DNA of 10,466 nucleotides from Nitrospinota bacterium (GCA_018896985.1 JAHILQ010000240.1:1-10466); one strand, 5' to 3'. Counted from the stretch's first letter, positions 1 through 5,548 are shown. Made by a program: numbers and translations. The notes: generated from the sequence alone by a model not told the origin.

Positions 1-1
1 C

Positions 2-145
2 ACAACTGTGATGTCCGAGGTTGAAAAGGCTGTGATAAGCATTGTCCTGAAGGAGACAAAGGGCAATCAGCTCAAGGCAGCAAAGACTCTTGGCATTAAC
101 AGGAACACTCTGGGGACAAAGATAAAAGAGTATAAGATAAAGTAG
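2..145 (+). CDS. NtrC-family sigma-54-dependent regulator, C-terminal Fis-type HTH only (5' end outside window)
   Basis: Only the last 47 codons are present, ending at TAG 143-145; the start lies upstream of the window. The translation contains a Fis-type DNA-binding helix-turn-helix: a first helix (SEVEKAVISIVLKET), then GNQLKAAKTLGINRNTLGTKI, with the typical N-x-x-x-AAKxLGI-x-RxTL pattern. In NtrC-family activators this domain follows a receiver and an AAA+ sigma-54-interaction domain and binds upstream activating sequences. Neither upstream domain is visible here, so a Fis-like stand-alone protein cannot be strictly excluded, but the spacing and the short basic tail (KEYKIK) are typical of an NtrC-type C-terminus. 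The next gene has its own promoter, so this looks like the end of a separate transcription unit. Confidence 0.8.
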   Translation, partial: TTVMSEVEKAVISIVLKETKGNQLKAAKTLGINRNTLGTKIKEYKIK

Positions 146-158
146 CAAAAATCCCCCC

Positions 159-187
159 TTGCCCAAACCTGCCTTCATGCATATAAT
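159..187 (+). promoter_or_regulatory. sigma-70-type promoter for the HEPN/MNT pair
   Basis: TTGCCC (159-164, 4 of 6 to TTGACA), a 17-bp spacer and a perfect TATAAT (182-187). Transcription would start near 194, giving a leader of about 19 nt. The leader holds a strong ribosome-binding site, GGAGG at 201-205, 7 bases before the ATG at 213. This is one of the two best promoter matches I found in the window. Confidence 0.6.
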
Positions 188-212
188 GATACAATAAACC
201 GGAGGATGACAT

Positions 213-551
213 ATGGGCAAAAAACCGTTGGAATGGTTTAAACAGGCTGATTATGACCTAAAGACCGCAGAATATCTATTCAAGGGAAAAAGGTATGTCT
301 ATACGGTCTTTATGTGCCATTTGTCCATAGAAAAAACATTAAAAGGACTTTATCAGGAAAAACTCAATAAGCTGCCTCCAAAAGTTCATAATTTAATTTA
401 TTTAATAGAAAAGATCGGGTTAGAACTCCCGGATGATTTGTTTGATTGGATTTCTGCTCTTAACAGGCTCAGTATTCCCACACGCTATCCGGAAGATTTA
501 AAAGAAATGCAAAAAGATTATAATAAAGACGAAACCGGAAAGCTAGTGTAG
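213..551 (+). CDS. HEPN domain protein (PF05168-like), C-terminus cut off by a miniature element
   Basis: A 112-residue, largely helical protein starting at ATG 213 behind GGAGG. The N-terminus (PLEWFKQADYDLKTAEYLF), the core CHLSIEKTLKGLY and the later LNRLSIPTRYPEDL are hallmarks of small HEPN proteins encoded beside a minimal nucleotidyltransferase. Such pairs act as toxin-antitoxin or nucleotide-handling modules; in the studied Shewanella pair the MNT partner AMPylates the HEPN toxin. I do not see the Rx4-6H ribonuclease motif of toxic HEPNs, so RNase activity is doubtful. The last codons (CTA GTG TAG) are contributed by an inserted repeat. Skipping from 546 to 688 continues the frame with QKTKEISRWLKRRLKTQ and a TAA at 741-743, giving 129 residues and the missing last helix, and overlapping the MNT start at 713. 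The annotated protein is therefore a truncated version; whether it still folds is unknown. Confidence 0.85.
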   Translation: MGKKPLEWFKQADYDLKTAEYLFKGKRYVYTVFMCHLSIEKTLKGLYQEKLNKLPPKVHNLIYLIEKIGLELPDDLFDWISALNRLSIPTRYPEDLKEMQKDYNKDETGKLV

Positions 552-687
552 TGTCACACAAATAACTTTACACAATTATGTCATTCCTGCGAAAGCAGGA
601 ATCCAGAAAAAACAAGAACTGGATTCCGCATCAAGTGCGGAATGACACTTCAAAAACTGTAAAGAACTGTTACAGACAGGACACTAG
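543..687. mobile_element. 137-bp MITE-like element with CTAG target duplication
   Basis: CTAG occurs at 543-546 and 684-687; the element is 547-683. Its ends are imperfect inverted repeats: TGTAGTGTC on the left against TGTCCTGTC as the reverse complement of the right end. The match resumes at CTTTACA at the same offset (positions 20-26), about 16 of 26 overall. The core (579-647) is a nested palindrome: an outer TGTCATTCC/GGAATGACA pair enclosing two perfect 8-bp hairpins, ATTCCTGC-GAAA-GCAGGAAT (583-602) and ATTCCGCA-tcaag-TGCGGAAT (623-643), plus an ATCCAG/CTGGAT pair between them. There is no coding capacity, so it would have to be moved in trans. A 4-bp CTAG-type target duplication fits IS5-family transposases (inference). 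Excision in silico repairs the HEPN gene. Confidence 0.8.
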
Positions 688-712
688 TCCAAAAAACTAA
701 GGAGATATCGAG

Positions 713-1054
713 ATGGTTAAAAAGACGGTTAAAAACGCAATAATTTTTTTGGGGCATCGTCTTGAGCAGACGGGCTTGCAGATAGAGAAAATTATTCTTT
801 TTGGTTCTCACGCAAAAGGGACGGCAACATTTGACAGCGATATAGATATCGTAGTTATATCCAAAGATTTTCGGGATAAGAATATTTTTGAGCGTGCGCG
901 CATCACTATGGAAGCCGAAGTAGCGACTATAAGAAAATTTATGGTTCCTTTTGACATTATTACCATGACTCCCGAGGAATTTAAAAAAGGCCCATCTCTT
1001 ATTGCGGATTATGCAAAAAAGGGCAAAGTTTTATACGCAGCACAAAACAACTGA
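713..1054 (+). CDS. minimal nucleotidyltransferase (MNT), partner of the HEPN protein
   Basis: A 113-residue protein of the DNA polymerase beta-like MNT superfamily. The signature is FGSHAKGTATFDSDIDIVV, the GSx10DxD motif: the Gly-Ser binds the nucleotide triphosphate and the two Asp bind metal. A third acidic residue is likely D59 or D85 in the following strands. In HEPN/MNT pairs the MNT protein is usually the antitoxin and can modify its partner by adding AMP. The start at ATG 713 has AAGGAG at 699-704, 8 bases upstream, so translation survives the upstream insertion. In the reconstructed ancestral locus this ATG lies inside the 3' end of the HEPN gene in another frame, with overlap to 743, so translation was probably coupled. 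The gene seems intact; 42 bp then separate it from the response regulator. Confidence 0.85.
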   Translation: MVKKTVKNAIIFLGHRLEQTGLQIEKIILFGSHAKGTATFDSDIDIVVISKDFRDKNIFERARITMEAEVATIRKFMVPFDIITMTPEEFKKGPSLIADYAKKGKVLYAAQNN

Positions 1055-1096
1055 GAAACCACTTCTATCAAGCATATCGTTAGCCATTTATGAATT

Positions 1097-1786
1097 ATGC
1101 ATAAAGAAAAAATCCTCATAGTTGAAGACGAAAGAAAGATATCCGATATTGTGAAATCCTATCTTGAAAGAGAGGGCTTCGATGTCACTACTGCCGAAAC
1201 AGGCAGGGAAACTCTTAAGTTAATTAAAGACAGATTTGACCTCATAATCCTTGACCTTAAACTCCCTGACATTGAAGGAGAAGAGGTCTGCCGTTCAATA
1301 AGGGGAATATCCGATGTCCCGATAATCATGCTCACAGCGAAAAGCTCAGAGGACGAAAGAGTGAAAGGGCTTGGAATCGGCGCCGATGACTATATTGTCA
1401 AACCTTTCAGTCCGAGAGAACTCGTTGCAAGGGTAAAGGCACATCTGAGAAGAACAAAGAAAGGAGAGAAAAAGGTTCTCTCTTTTAACAAGGGCATACT
1501 TATAATAGACACCACTTCAATGGAGGTAAAAAAACGAGAAGCGCCTGTTTCCCTTACCACAACTGAATTCAGGATACTGCTCTGCCTTGCAGAAAGACCG
1601 GGCGCTGTCCTCAGCAGGCTCCAGCTTACGAATACGGTTCAGGGATATGATTTTGAAGGTTACGACAGGGTCATTGACGCACATATAAAGAATATCAGAC
1701 ACAAGATAGAGGATAACATCCAGAAGCCTGTTTTTATAAAGACGGTTTACGGGGCTGGATATAAATTTATAGGAGTGCGGGATTGA
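1097..1786 (+). CDS. OmpR/PhoB-family response regulator, probably metal-responsive (CusR-like)
   Basis: 229 residues: receiver domain about 1-120 and winged-helix output domain about 130-227. Receiver residues are all present: acidic pocket E10/D11, phosphoacceptor D53 (IILDLKLPD), T80 and K102 (VKPFSPREL). The output domain shows LTTTEFRILLCLAERPGAVLSR, a recognition-helix region ending DAHIKNIRHKI, and the final hairpin VYGAGYKF, all typical of OmpR/PhoB proteins. It should be phosphorylated by the kinase encoded next and bind direct repeats as a dimer; the repeat at 3406-3425 is a candidate site. No clear Shine-Dalgarno precedes ATG 1097, so initiation may be weak or leaderless. CusR is an analogy from the efflux genes downstream, not something the protein itself proves. 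Confidence 0.9.
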   Translation: MHKEKILIVEDERKISDIVKSYLEREGFDVTTAETGRETLKLIKDRFDLIILDLKLPDIEGEEVCRSIRGISDVPIIMLTAKSSEDERVKGLGIGADDYIVKPFSPRELVARVKAHLRRTKKGEKKVLSFNKGILIIDTTSMEVKKREAPVSLTTTEFRILLCLAERPGAVLSRLQLTNTVQGYDFEGYDRVIDAHIKNIRHKIEDNIQKPVFIKTVYGAGYKFIGVRD

Positions 1787-1798
1787 AGACGTTTTCGG

Positions 1799-1870
1799 TG
1801 TCATTGCGAGGGACAAAGTCCCGTGGCAATCTCAAAGGGATGGGATTGCTTCACTCCGTTCGCAATGACA
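1799..1870. repeat. 72-bp palindromic intergenic repeat between regulator and kinase
   Basis: The ends pair as TGTCATTGCGAG against TTCGCAATGACA (11 of 12). Inside are a small hairpin, GGGAC-aaa-GTCCC (1810-1822), and an imperfect pair, GGCAATCTC against GGGATTGC. The GTCATTGCGAG...GCAATCTC style is a widespread short intergenic repeat in several bacterial phyla. Here it splits a regulator-kinase pair that would otherwise be almost contiguous. The kinase ribosome-binding site GAAAGGG (1871-1877) begins at the base directly after the repeat. In mRNA it would fold into a strong stem and could alter kinase expression relative to the regulator. Confidence 0.75.
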
Positions 1871-1886
1871 GAAAGGGCATGCTAAC

Positions 1887-3296
1887 TTGAAAACAAAAAT
1901 ATTTTTAGCTTTTATAGCCGTAATCCTCGCAGCGCTTCTTTCAAACTTCATCTTTGAATGGCTGATAATCAGAGACTTTGACAATTATATCAATGGAGTG
2001 AAAGAAGACCAGTTCTACTGGGTTCTTGCATCTGTTGAGGGAAGCTATTCTGACGGAAAATGGAACAAAGGCTCATTATCAGAGGCAATCCACTGGGCAA
2101 TGATGCTCGGACTTAATCTGAAGGTTCTTGATAATACCGGCAAAGAAATCGTCTCATCTCATGAGGTGATGGAATCCCTTCCTGAATCCATGAAGCGAAG
2201 GATGGATGAACACTTCCATATCCATGCGCACGAAGCAGAGGGAAAATTCACTGATTACCCGCTTTATGCAAAGGGCAAAAAAATCGGGACTCTCCTTTCA
2301 CAGCCATTTCAGAAGCAGGAGATACAGGAAAAGGAATCCATATTCAAAAAAAGGACAAAAAATTTTCTTTATGTATCGTTTCTGATTGCAGGCGGAGGTT
2401 CACTGTTAATCGCCTTCCTCCTGAGCCGCTATCTTTCAAAACCCGTAATGGACTTAAAAAAAGCAGCGGATAAGATTGCTGGTGGAGATTTCAAAGCAAG
2501 GACAAGCGCCACATCCCATGATGAGATAGGAAAATTGTCAGCAGCTTTCAATAAAATGGCAGAATCTCTGCAGAGAGAGGAGGAATTGAGGAAACATCTT
2601 TTTTCAAATGTTGCGCATGAACTCAGAACACCTCTGACAATCCTTAAAACCCATGCAGAGGCTATAGCTGATGGAGTGCTTGAAAGAGAAAAAGGGCTGG
2701 AGAACATAAAAAACGAGATTGACAGGCTGATAAGGCTCGTAAAAGGCATAGAAGATATTACAATGGCAGAGGCGAGTTTCTTTACTAAGGGAGAGACAGC
2801 AGAGATAAACATGAGGGAATTTCTTTCGGGAATCTGCGATGAGATGCTTCCTGCATTTAAACAAAAAGGGCTTGATATAAAGATTTTAAGGGCAGACGAC
2901 CTTTTTATTTCCACAGATATTGAAAAACTTGAAAGGATAACAAGAAACATAATCTCCAATTCTCTTAAGTTCACCCTGTTAGAGAAAGCCACCGATGGAA
3001 AGCAAAGTTCTCTAACGGGGTTCACGGAAAAAGGCGGTGTAAGTATTGACTACGGAACCGAAGGAGAAATGTTCTTTATTGAGATAAGGGACTCAGGCAG
3101 GGGCATACCTGAAAACGAGATTCCTTTGATATTCAACCGTTTTTACAAAGGGGCAAAATCAGATACCGAGAGTCTGGGGCTTGGACTTGCAATAGTCAAA
3201 GAGCTCGTTGAAGTAATGGCCGGCAGGGTTGAGGTCAAAAGCATAATAGATGAAGGAACAACGTTCAGAGTGTCCCTGCCGATAGAAAGTGCCTGA
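1887..3296 (+). CDS. membrane sensor histidine kinase (CusS-like), with a 17-residue insertion in the ATPase domain
   Basis: 469 residues, read from TTG 1887 because GAAAGGG lies 9 bases upstream and no in-frame ATG is nearby. Order: TM1 about 5-28; periplasmic sensor about 29-160; TM2 about 161-180; HAMP about 181-234; HisKA with FSNVAHELRTPL (phosphorylated H244); and HATPase with N-box (NIISNS, 354-359), G1 box DSGRGIP (402-408) and G2 box GLGLAIVKEL (431-440). The sensor contains HFHIHAH (109-115), alternating His suited to binding Cu, Ag or Zn. Compared with the family, the stretch after KFT is too long: residues 364-380 form an extra segment coded by a palindromic repeat (2969-3025), and deleting it gives the usual KFTEKGGVSI. 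Because it lies in the loop before the G1 box it may be tolerated. Partner is the response regulator immediately upstream. Confidence 0.9.
   Translation: MKTKIFLAFIAVILAALLSNFIFEWLIIRDFDNYINGVKEDQFYWVLASVEGSYSDGKWNKGSLSEAIHWAMMLGLNLKVLDNTGKEIVSSHEVMESLPESMKRRMDEHFHIHAHEAEGKFTDYPLYAKGKKIGTLLSQPFQKQEIQEKESIFKKRTKNFLYVSFLIAGGGSLLIAFLLSRYLSKPVMDLKKAADKIAGGDFKARTSATSHDEIGKLSAAFNKMAESLQREEELRKHLFSNVAHELRTPLTILKTHAEAIADGVLEREKGLENIKNEIDRLIRLVKGIEDITMAEASFFTKGETAEINMREFLSGICDEMLPAFKQKGLDIKILRADDLFISTDIEKLERITRNIISNSLKFTLLEKATDGKQSSLTGFTEKGGVSIDYGTEGEMFFIEIRDSGRGIPENEIPLIFNRFYKGAKSDTESLGLGLAIVKELVEVMAGRVEVKSIIDEGTTFRVSLPIESA
2969..3025. repeat. palindromic element inserted in frame in the kinase gene, flanked by a TTCAC duplication
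   Basis: TTCAC (or GTTCAC) occurs at 2970-2974 and 3021-3025, exactly 51 bp (17 codons) apart. Between and overlapping these, CCCTGTTAGAGAA (2974-2986) pairs with TTCTCTAACGGGG (3008-3020), a 13-bp stem with a single T-G mismatch. Removing 51 bp leaves the reading frame intact and joins KFT to EKGGV, which is the normal histidine-kinase sequence. This pattern (inverted-repeat ends, short target duplication, length divisible by three) indicates an inserted mini-element. It resembles the palindromic elements described inside Rickettsia genes, though I cannot name its family. Confidence 0.75.
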
Positions 3297-3405
3297 GAAC
3301 AGAGCAAGTTTTTATCTTTAACTGCCATTTCAGGAGGCTGCGTCGTAAAGGTTTTGAGGCGCATATGCCTGCCATAGTTTCCTCTGTTAGGATTTTTCAC
3401 CTCTC

Positions 3406-3437
3406 TTCATAATTCCTTCATAATTGAATGCTATGTT
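3406..3437 (+). promoter_or_regulatory. candidate response-regulator operator and promoter of the efflux operon
   Basis: TTCATAATT at 3406-3414 is repeated perfectly at 3417-3425, an 11-bp period. Direct repeats of about one helical turn are the classic binding pattern of OmpR/PhoB-family dimers. A weak -10 (TATGTT, 3432-3437) follows; its -35 position (about 3409-3414) lies inside the repeat and has no TTGACA, as in PhoB-type promoters where the activator substitutes for the -35. A start near 3443-3444 would make the first gene nearly leaderless, consistent with its lack of a Shine-Dalgarno. The repeat is seen directly; the function is inferred. Confidence 0.45.
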
Positions 3438-3443
3438 TTAATC

Positions 3444-3770
3444 ATGAAAAGATGGTTGTTCATAGTTGTTTTGACAGGAATTCTGACAGGCGATGCCTAT
3501 GCAGAAACAAAAAAAGATGTACAGGACAAAGGCATTACACCCTACGGCGTTTCATGCCCCATCTGCGGTGAATACGGGTATTGCAAAAAAGAGGCAAGGC
3601 ATGAAGAGGCTGTCAGAGCGCTTGAAAAATATTACAAAGAAAAAGGGATGACTATTACTGTAACGAAAGAAGAGGGGCGGTTCATAGAAGCAGATGTTTA
3701 CAAAGACAAGGATTTAGTTGACAGGGTTGTTCTTGATTGTAAGACAGGAAGGATTCGGTCAATATATTAA
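3444..3770 (+). CDS. small secreted protein with four cysteines and a PepSY-like C-terminus
   Basis: 108 residues. A signal peptide about 1-20 (MKRWLFIVVL..., cleavage after AYA) sends it to the periplasm. The mature part has C38-x2-C41-x5-C47 (CPICGEYGYC) and a fourth Cys at 99 (LDCKTG), an arrangement suited to binding a metal ion or to forming disulfides. The C-terminal half (FIEADVYKDKDLVDRVVLDCKTGRI) resembles the strand pattern of PepSY-like domains. It is the first gene after the kinase and stands 38 bp before the YtkA-like gene, so it is probably the first cistron of the efflux operon. No Shine-Dalgarno is visible before the ATG. I do not recognise a named family; a role as periplasmic metal-binding accessory is inferred from context and Cys content. 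Confidence 0.75.
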   Translation: MKRWLFIVVLTGILTGDAYAETKKDVQDKGITPYGVSCPICGEYGYCKKEARHEEAVRALEKYYKEKGMTITVTKEEGRFIEADVYKDKDLVDRVVLDCKTGRIRSIY

Positions 3771-3782
3771 TGGAGGGAAGAT

Positions 3783-3812
3783 ATGAGGATTATACCAGGA
3801 GGTAAGTCATGA
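3783..3812 (+). CDS. possible 9-codon leader ORF overlapping the next start codon
   Basis: ATG 3783 is preceded by GGAGG (3772-3776) with a 6-base gap and encodes MRIIPGGKS, ending at TGA 3810-3812. The stop overlaps the next gene's ATG (3809-3811) as ATGA. Its codons also contain the AGGAGG ribosome-binding site of that gene (3797-3802), so a ribosome translating it would pass directly onto the next start. It may serve translational coupling or be chance. Confidence 0.25.
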   Translation: MRIIPGGKS

Positions 3813-4198
3813 AAAAGTTGGTTGTATTTACTCTGATTCTGCTTTTAACAGCAGGCTTTGCTTATGCAAAGGACTATGAGGTAAAGAAAAAAGCAGGGGG
3901 GTATGATGTGGAGGTAAAGATAGATAAAAACCCGCCTGTTGTTGGGAACAACAATATCACTGTGGAAATTAAGGATACAGCAGGTAAACATGTAACAGAC
4001 GCGAAAGTAAGAGTCGACTATTCAATGCCGGCAATGCCGGGTATGCCGCCGATGAACTACAAGACAAAGACTAAGCTTAAGGGCAATAAGTACATTGCAA
4101 AAATGAACCTGTCAATGTCTGGGTCATGGAATATTGCTGTAAAGATAAGCCGCAGCGGCAAAACCACAACGGTAAAATTCAATGTGGACGCACGCTAA
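3809..4198 (+). CDS. periplasmic YtkA/FixH-like protein with a Met-rich loop, probable metal-handling accessory
   Basis: 129 residues with a signal peptide 1-20 (cleavage after AYA). The mature protein is an immunoglobulin-like beta domain of the YtkA/FixH type: VDVEVKIDKNPP-style first strands, NNITVEIKDTAGKHVTDAKVRV, then MPAMPGMPPM and a final strand series containing SMSGSWNIAVKI. Methionines 73, 76, 79 and 82 fall every third residue, giving a thioether-rich loop of the kind that binds Cu(I) or Ag(I). Such genes are common next to CusCBA-type pumps. ATG 3809 has an ideal AGGAGG 6 bases upstream, making it probably the best-translated gene of the operon. It may carry metal to the pump in place of CusF, which is absent here; this job is inferred. 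Confidence 0.8.
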   Translation: MKKLVVFTLILLLTAGFAYAKDYEVKKKAGGYDVEVKIDKNPPVVGNNNITVEIKDTAGKHVTDAKVRVDYSMPAMPGMPPMNYKTKTKLKGNKYIAKMNLSMSGSWNIAVKISRSGKTTTVKFNVDAR

Positions 4199-4207
4199 GA
4201 AGACAGG

Positions 4208-5548
4208 ATGCAGGATATAACCCCTCTCAATCCCCCATTGCTAAGGGGGGAATTAAAGGGGGGTATCGTGCATCATGTATCATGCATCATGTATCTTGCA
4301 TCGTTGTTGCTGTTCATTTCTACCGCTTTTGCCGAGGACTTGAAACTTCAGGAGTTGATAGATGAGGCGCTGAAGAACAACCACGATCTCATTGTATCAG
4401 GATTAAAGGTATCCACTTCAAAATACAAGATACCTCAGGTGCAGAGCCTTCCTGATCCGATGTTCATGTTCGGCTATCAGAATGAAGGATATGACAGATA
4501 CACCTATGGCGAGATGCAGGGCGCACAGTGGATGTTCTCTGCGTCTCAGATGTTCCCATTCCCGGGCAAGCTATCGTTAAAAGGAGAGATGGCTCTTAGA
4601 GATTCTGAAAGCCTGAAGGCATTGTATGAATCCGCAAAGCTCATAACAATAGCAAGGATAAAAGAACTTTACTATGACCTGTTCCTTACCTATAAAAATA
4701 TCGGCCTCATACGTGATAAGGCTGCGCTCTTTTCAAGGATAGAAGACGCAGCCATTGCAAGATATTCATCAGGCATGGCGCCGCAGCAGGAAGTATTAAT
4801 GGCTCAGACAGAAAAATACATGCTCCTTGAAAAAGAAGAGATGCTAAAGCAAAAACTGCAATCCATAGAGGCAATGCTGAACACCGCCGTGGGAAGAGAT
4901 GTCAATTCTCCTCTCGGAATGCCTGTTGAACCTGTTTATGTTTCGTATAACCCAAGCATGGATGAACTGCTTAAAATGTCATACTCAAATTCTCCTCTGA
5001 TAAAATCCAGAGAAAAGATGATTGCCTTGGCAAAGGCAAAGGTTAATATGGCTGAGAAGGAATATTATCCTGACTTCACGCTCGCAGCAAGCCTCTTCAA
5101 GAGGAGGGCTGAGATTGAGGATATGTGGAGCCTCACAACCACAATCAATATCCCTATTTTTTATAAAACAAAACAGCGGATGGCTGTGCTTGAAGCAGAA
5201 TCAGCACTTTCAGAGGCAAAACATGAACTTGAGGCAGTTAAGTTAATGCTGTCTTCCAATATAAGAGAAAACTACTCTATGATTAAGGCGGCGGAAAAAT
5301 TAACGGACCTGTACAGGAATGGACTTATACCCAAGGCATATCAGGATTTTGAACTCGCAATTTCCGGATATGTAACAGGAAAAGTTGAGGCAATAACTGT
5401 CATAACAAGGCTGAAATCACTCATTGACTATGAGCTTTTATACTGGGGGCAGTTTACGGAAAGGGAAAAGGCAGTTGCACGGCTTGAGGCAATAACAGGG
5501 ATGAATCAGGTTTCAGGTGTCAGGGATCAGGGGGAAGAGAAAAAATGA
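4208..5548 (+). CDS. TolC-family outer-membrane channel (CusC-like)
   Basis: An outer-membrane efflux protein of 446 residues if ATG 4208 is used. Two helical OEP repeats are recognisable: LQELIDEALKNNHDLIVSGL near the start, IARIKELYYDLFLTYKNI, SGMAPQQEVLMAQTE, LLKMSYSNSPLIKSREKMIALAKA, and the second-half barrel strands (YYPDFTLAASLF) with NIPIFYKTKQRMAV. It forms the trimeric exit duct for the adaptor and pump encoded next; its stop overlaps the adaptor start (ATGA at 5545-5548). The N-terminus is odd: residues 5-19 are translated from a palindromic repeat and 21-32 from 14-bp tandem repeats. The hydrophobic segment ASLLLFISTAFA, cleaved before E43, looks like the true signal peptide. ATG 4289 (M28) is the other in-frame candidate, but neither start has a good ribosome-binding site. 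Confidence 0.88.
   Translation: MQDITPLNPPLLRGELKGGIVHHVSCIMYLASLLLFISTAFAEDLKLQELIDEALKNNHDLIVSGLKVSTSKYKIPQVQSLPDPMFMFGYQNEGYDRYTYGEMQGAQWMFSASQMFPFPGKLSLKGEMALRDSESLKALYESAKLITIARIKELYYDLFLTYKNIGLIRDKAALFSRIEDAAIARYSSGMAPQQEVLMAQTEKYMLLEKEEMLKQKLQSIEAMLNTAVGRDVNSPLGMPVEPVYVSYNPSMDELLKMSYSNSPLIKSREKMIALAKAKVNMAEKEYYPDFTLAASLFKRRAEIEDMWSLTTTINIPIFYKTKQRMAVLEAESALSEAKHELEAVKLMLSSNIRENYSMIKAAEKLTDLYRNGLIPKAYQDFELAISGYVTGKVEAITVITRLKSLIDYELLYWGQFTEREKAVARLEAITGMNQVSGVRDQGEEKK
4220..4264. repeat. palindromic C-rich/G-rich repeat within the channel gene's 5' end
   Basis: ACCCCTCTCAATCCCCC pairs imperfectly with GGGGGGAATTAAAGGGGGGT around an ATTGCTAA loop. This is a well-known style of intergenic repeat that reads as PLNPPLLRG in this frame, a peptide often seen at wrongly extended protein starts. 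Its presence argues that the leading residues of the channel are recent or not translated. Confidence 0.7.
4270..4302. repeat. 14-bp tandem repeat (2.4 copies) in the signal-peptide region
   Basis: GCATCATGTATCAT (4270-4283) is followed directly by GCATCATGTATCTT (4284-4297, one mismatch) and GCATC (4298-4302). Since 14 is not a multiple of three, copy-number change would shift the frame between ATG 4208 and the mature protein, and each copy carries an ATG in a different frame. Confidence 0.7.

Noticed and set aside
291..322. Possible Rx4-6H ribonuclease motif in the HEPN protein (R28 to H36).
   Set aside because: The Arg-to-His spacing is seven intervening residues, outside the motif, and the His belongs to the non-catalytic HLSIEK helix pattern of the PF05168 type.
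1084..1105. An AATTATG stretch at the regulator start that resembles the reverse complement of the 3406-3425 repeat unit, suggesting an autoregulatory site.
   Set aside because: Only about 8 bases match, there is no 11-bp-spaced second copy, and it overlaps the start codon; AT-rich chance match is more likely.
2429..3025. Long minus-strand open frame inside the kinase gene, and similar ones inside the regulator, adaptor and pump genes.
   Set aside because: They lie wholly within confidently identified plus-strand genes, have Ser/Leu-rich low-information translations and show no recognisable motif.
3297..3405. A gene, RNA or hairpin in the gap after the kinase (for example around the GCATATGC palindrome at 3361-3368).
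   Set aside because: The palindrome is only 8 bp, there is no convincing start/ribosome-binding site pair, and no stable stem or T-run; I see nothing here besides the downstream operator candidate.
4270..4302. CRISPR-like or iteron-like array.
   Set aside because: There are only 2.4 copies of a 14-bp unit without spacers, no cas genes and no replication genes nearby.
4126..4365. Overlapping plus-strand frame across the end of the YtkA-like gene and the start of the channel gene.
   Set aside because: It is out of frame with both genes, begins inside one of them and translates the repeat region into a non-protein-like sequence.
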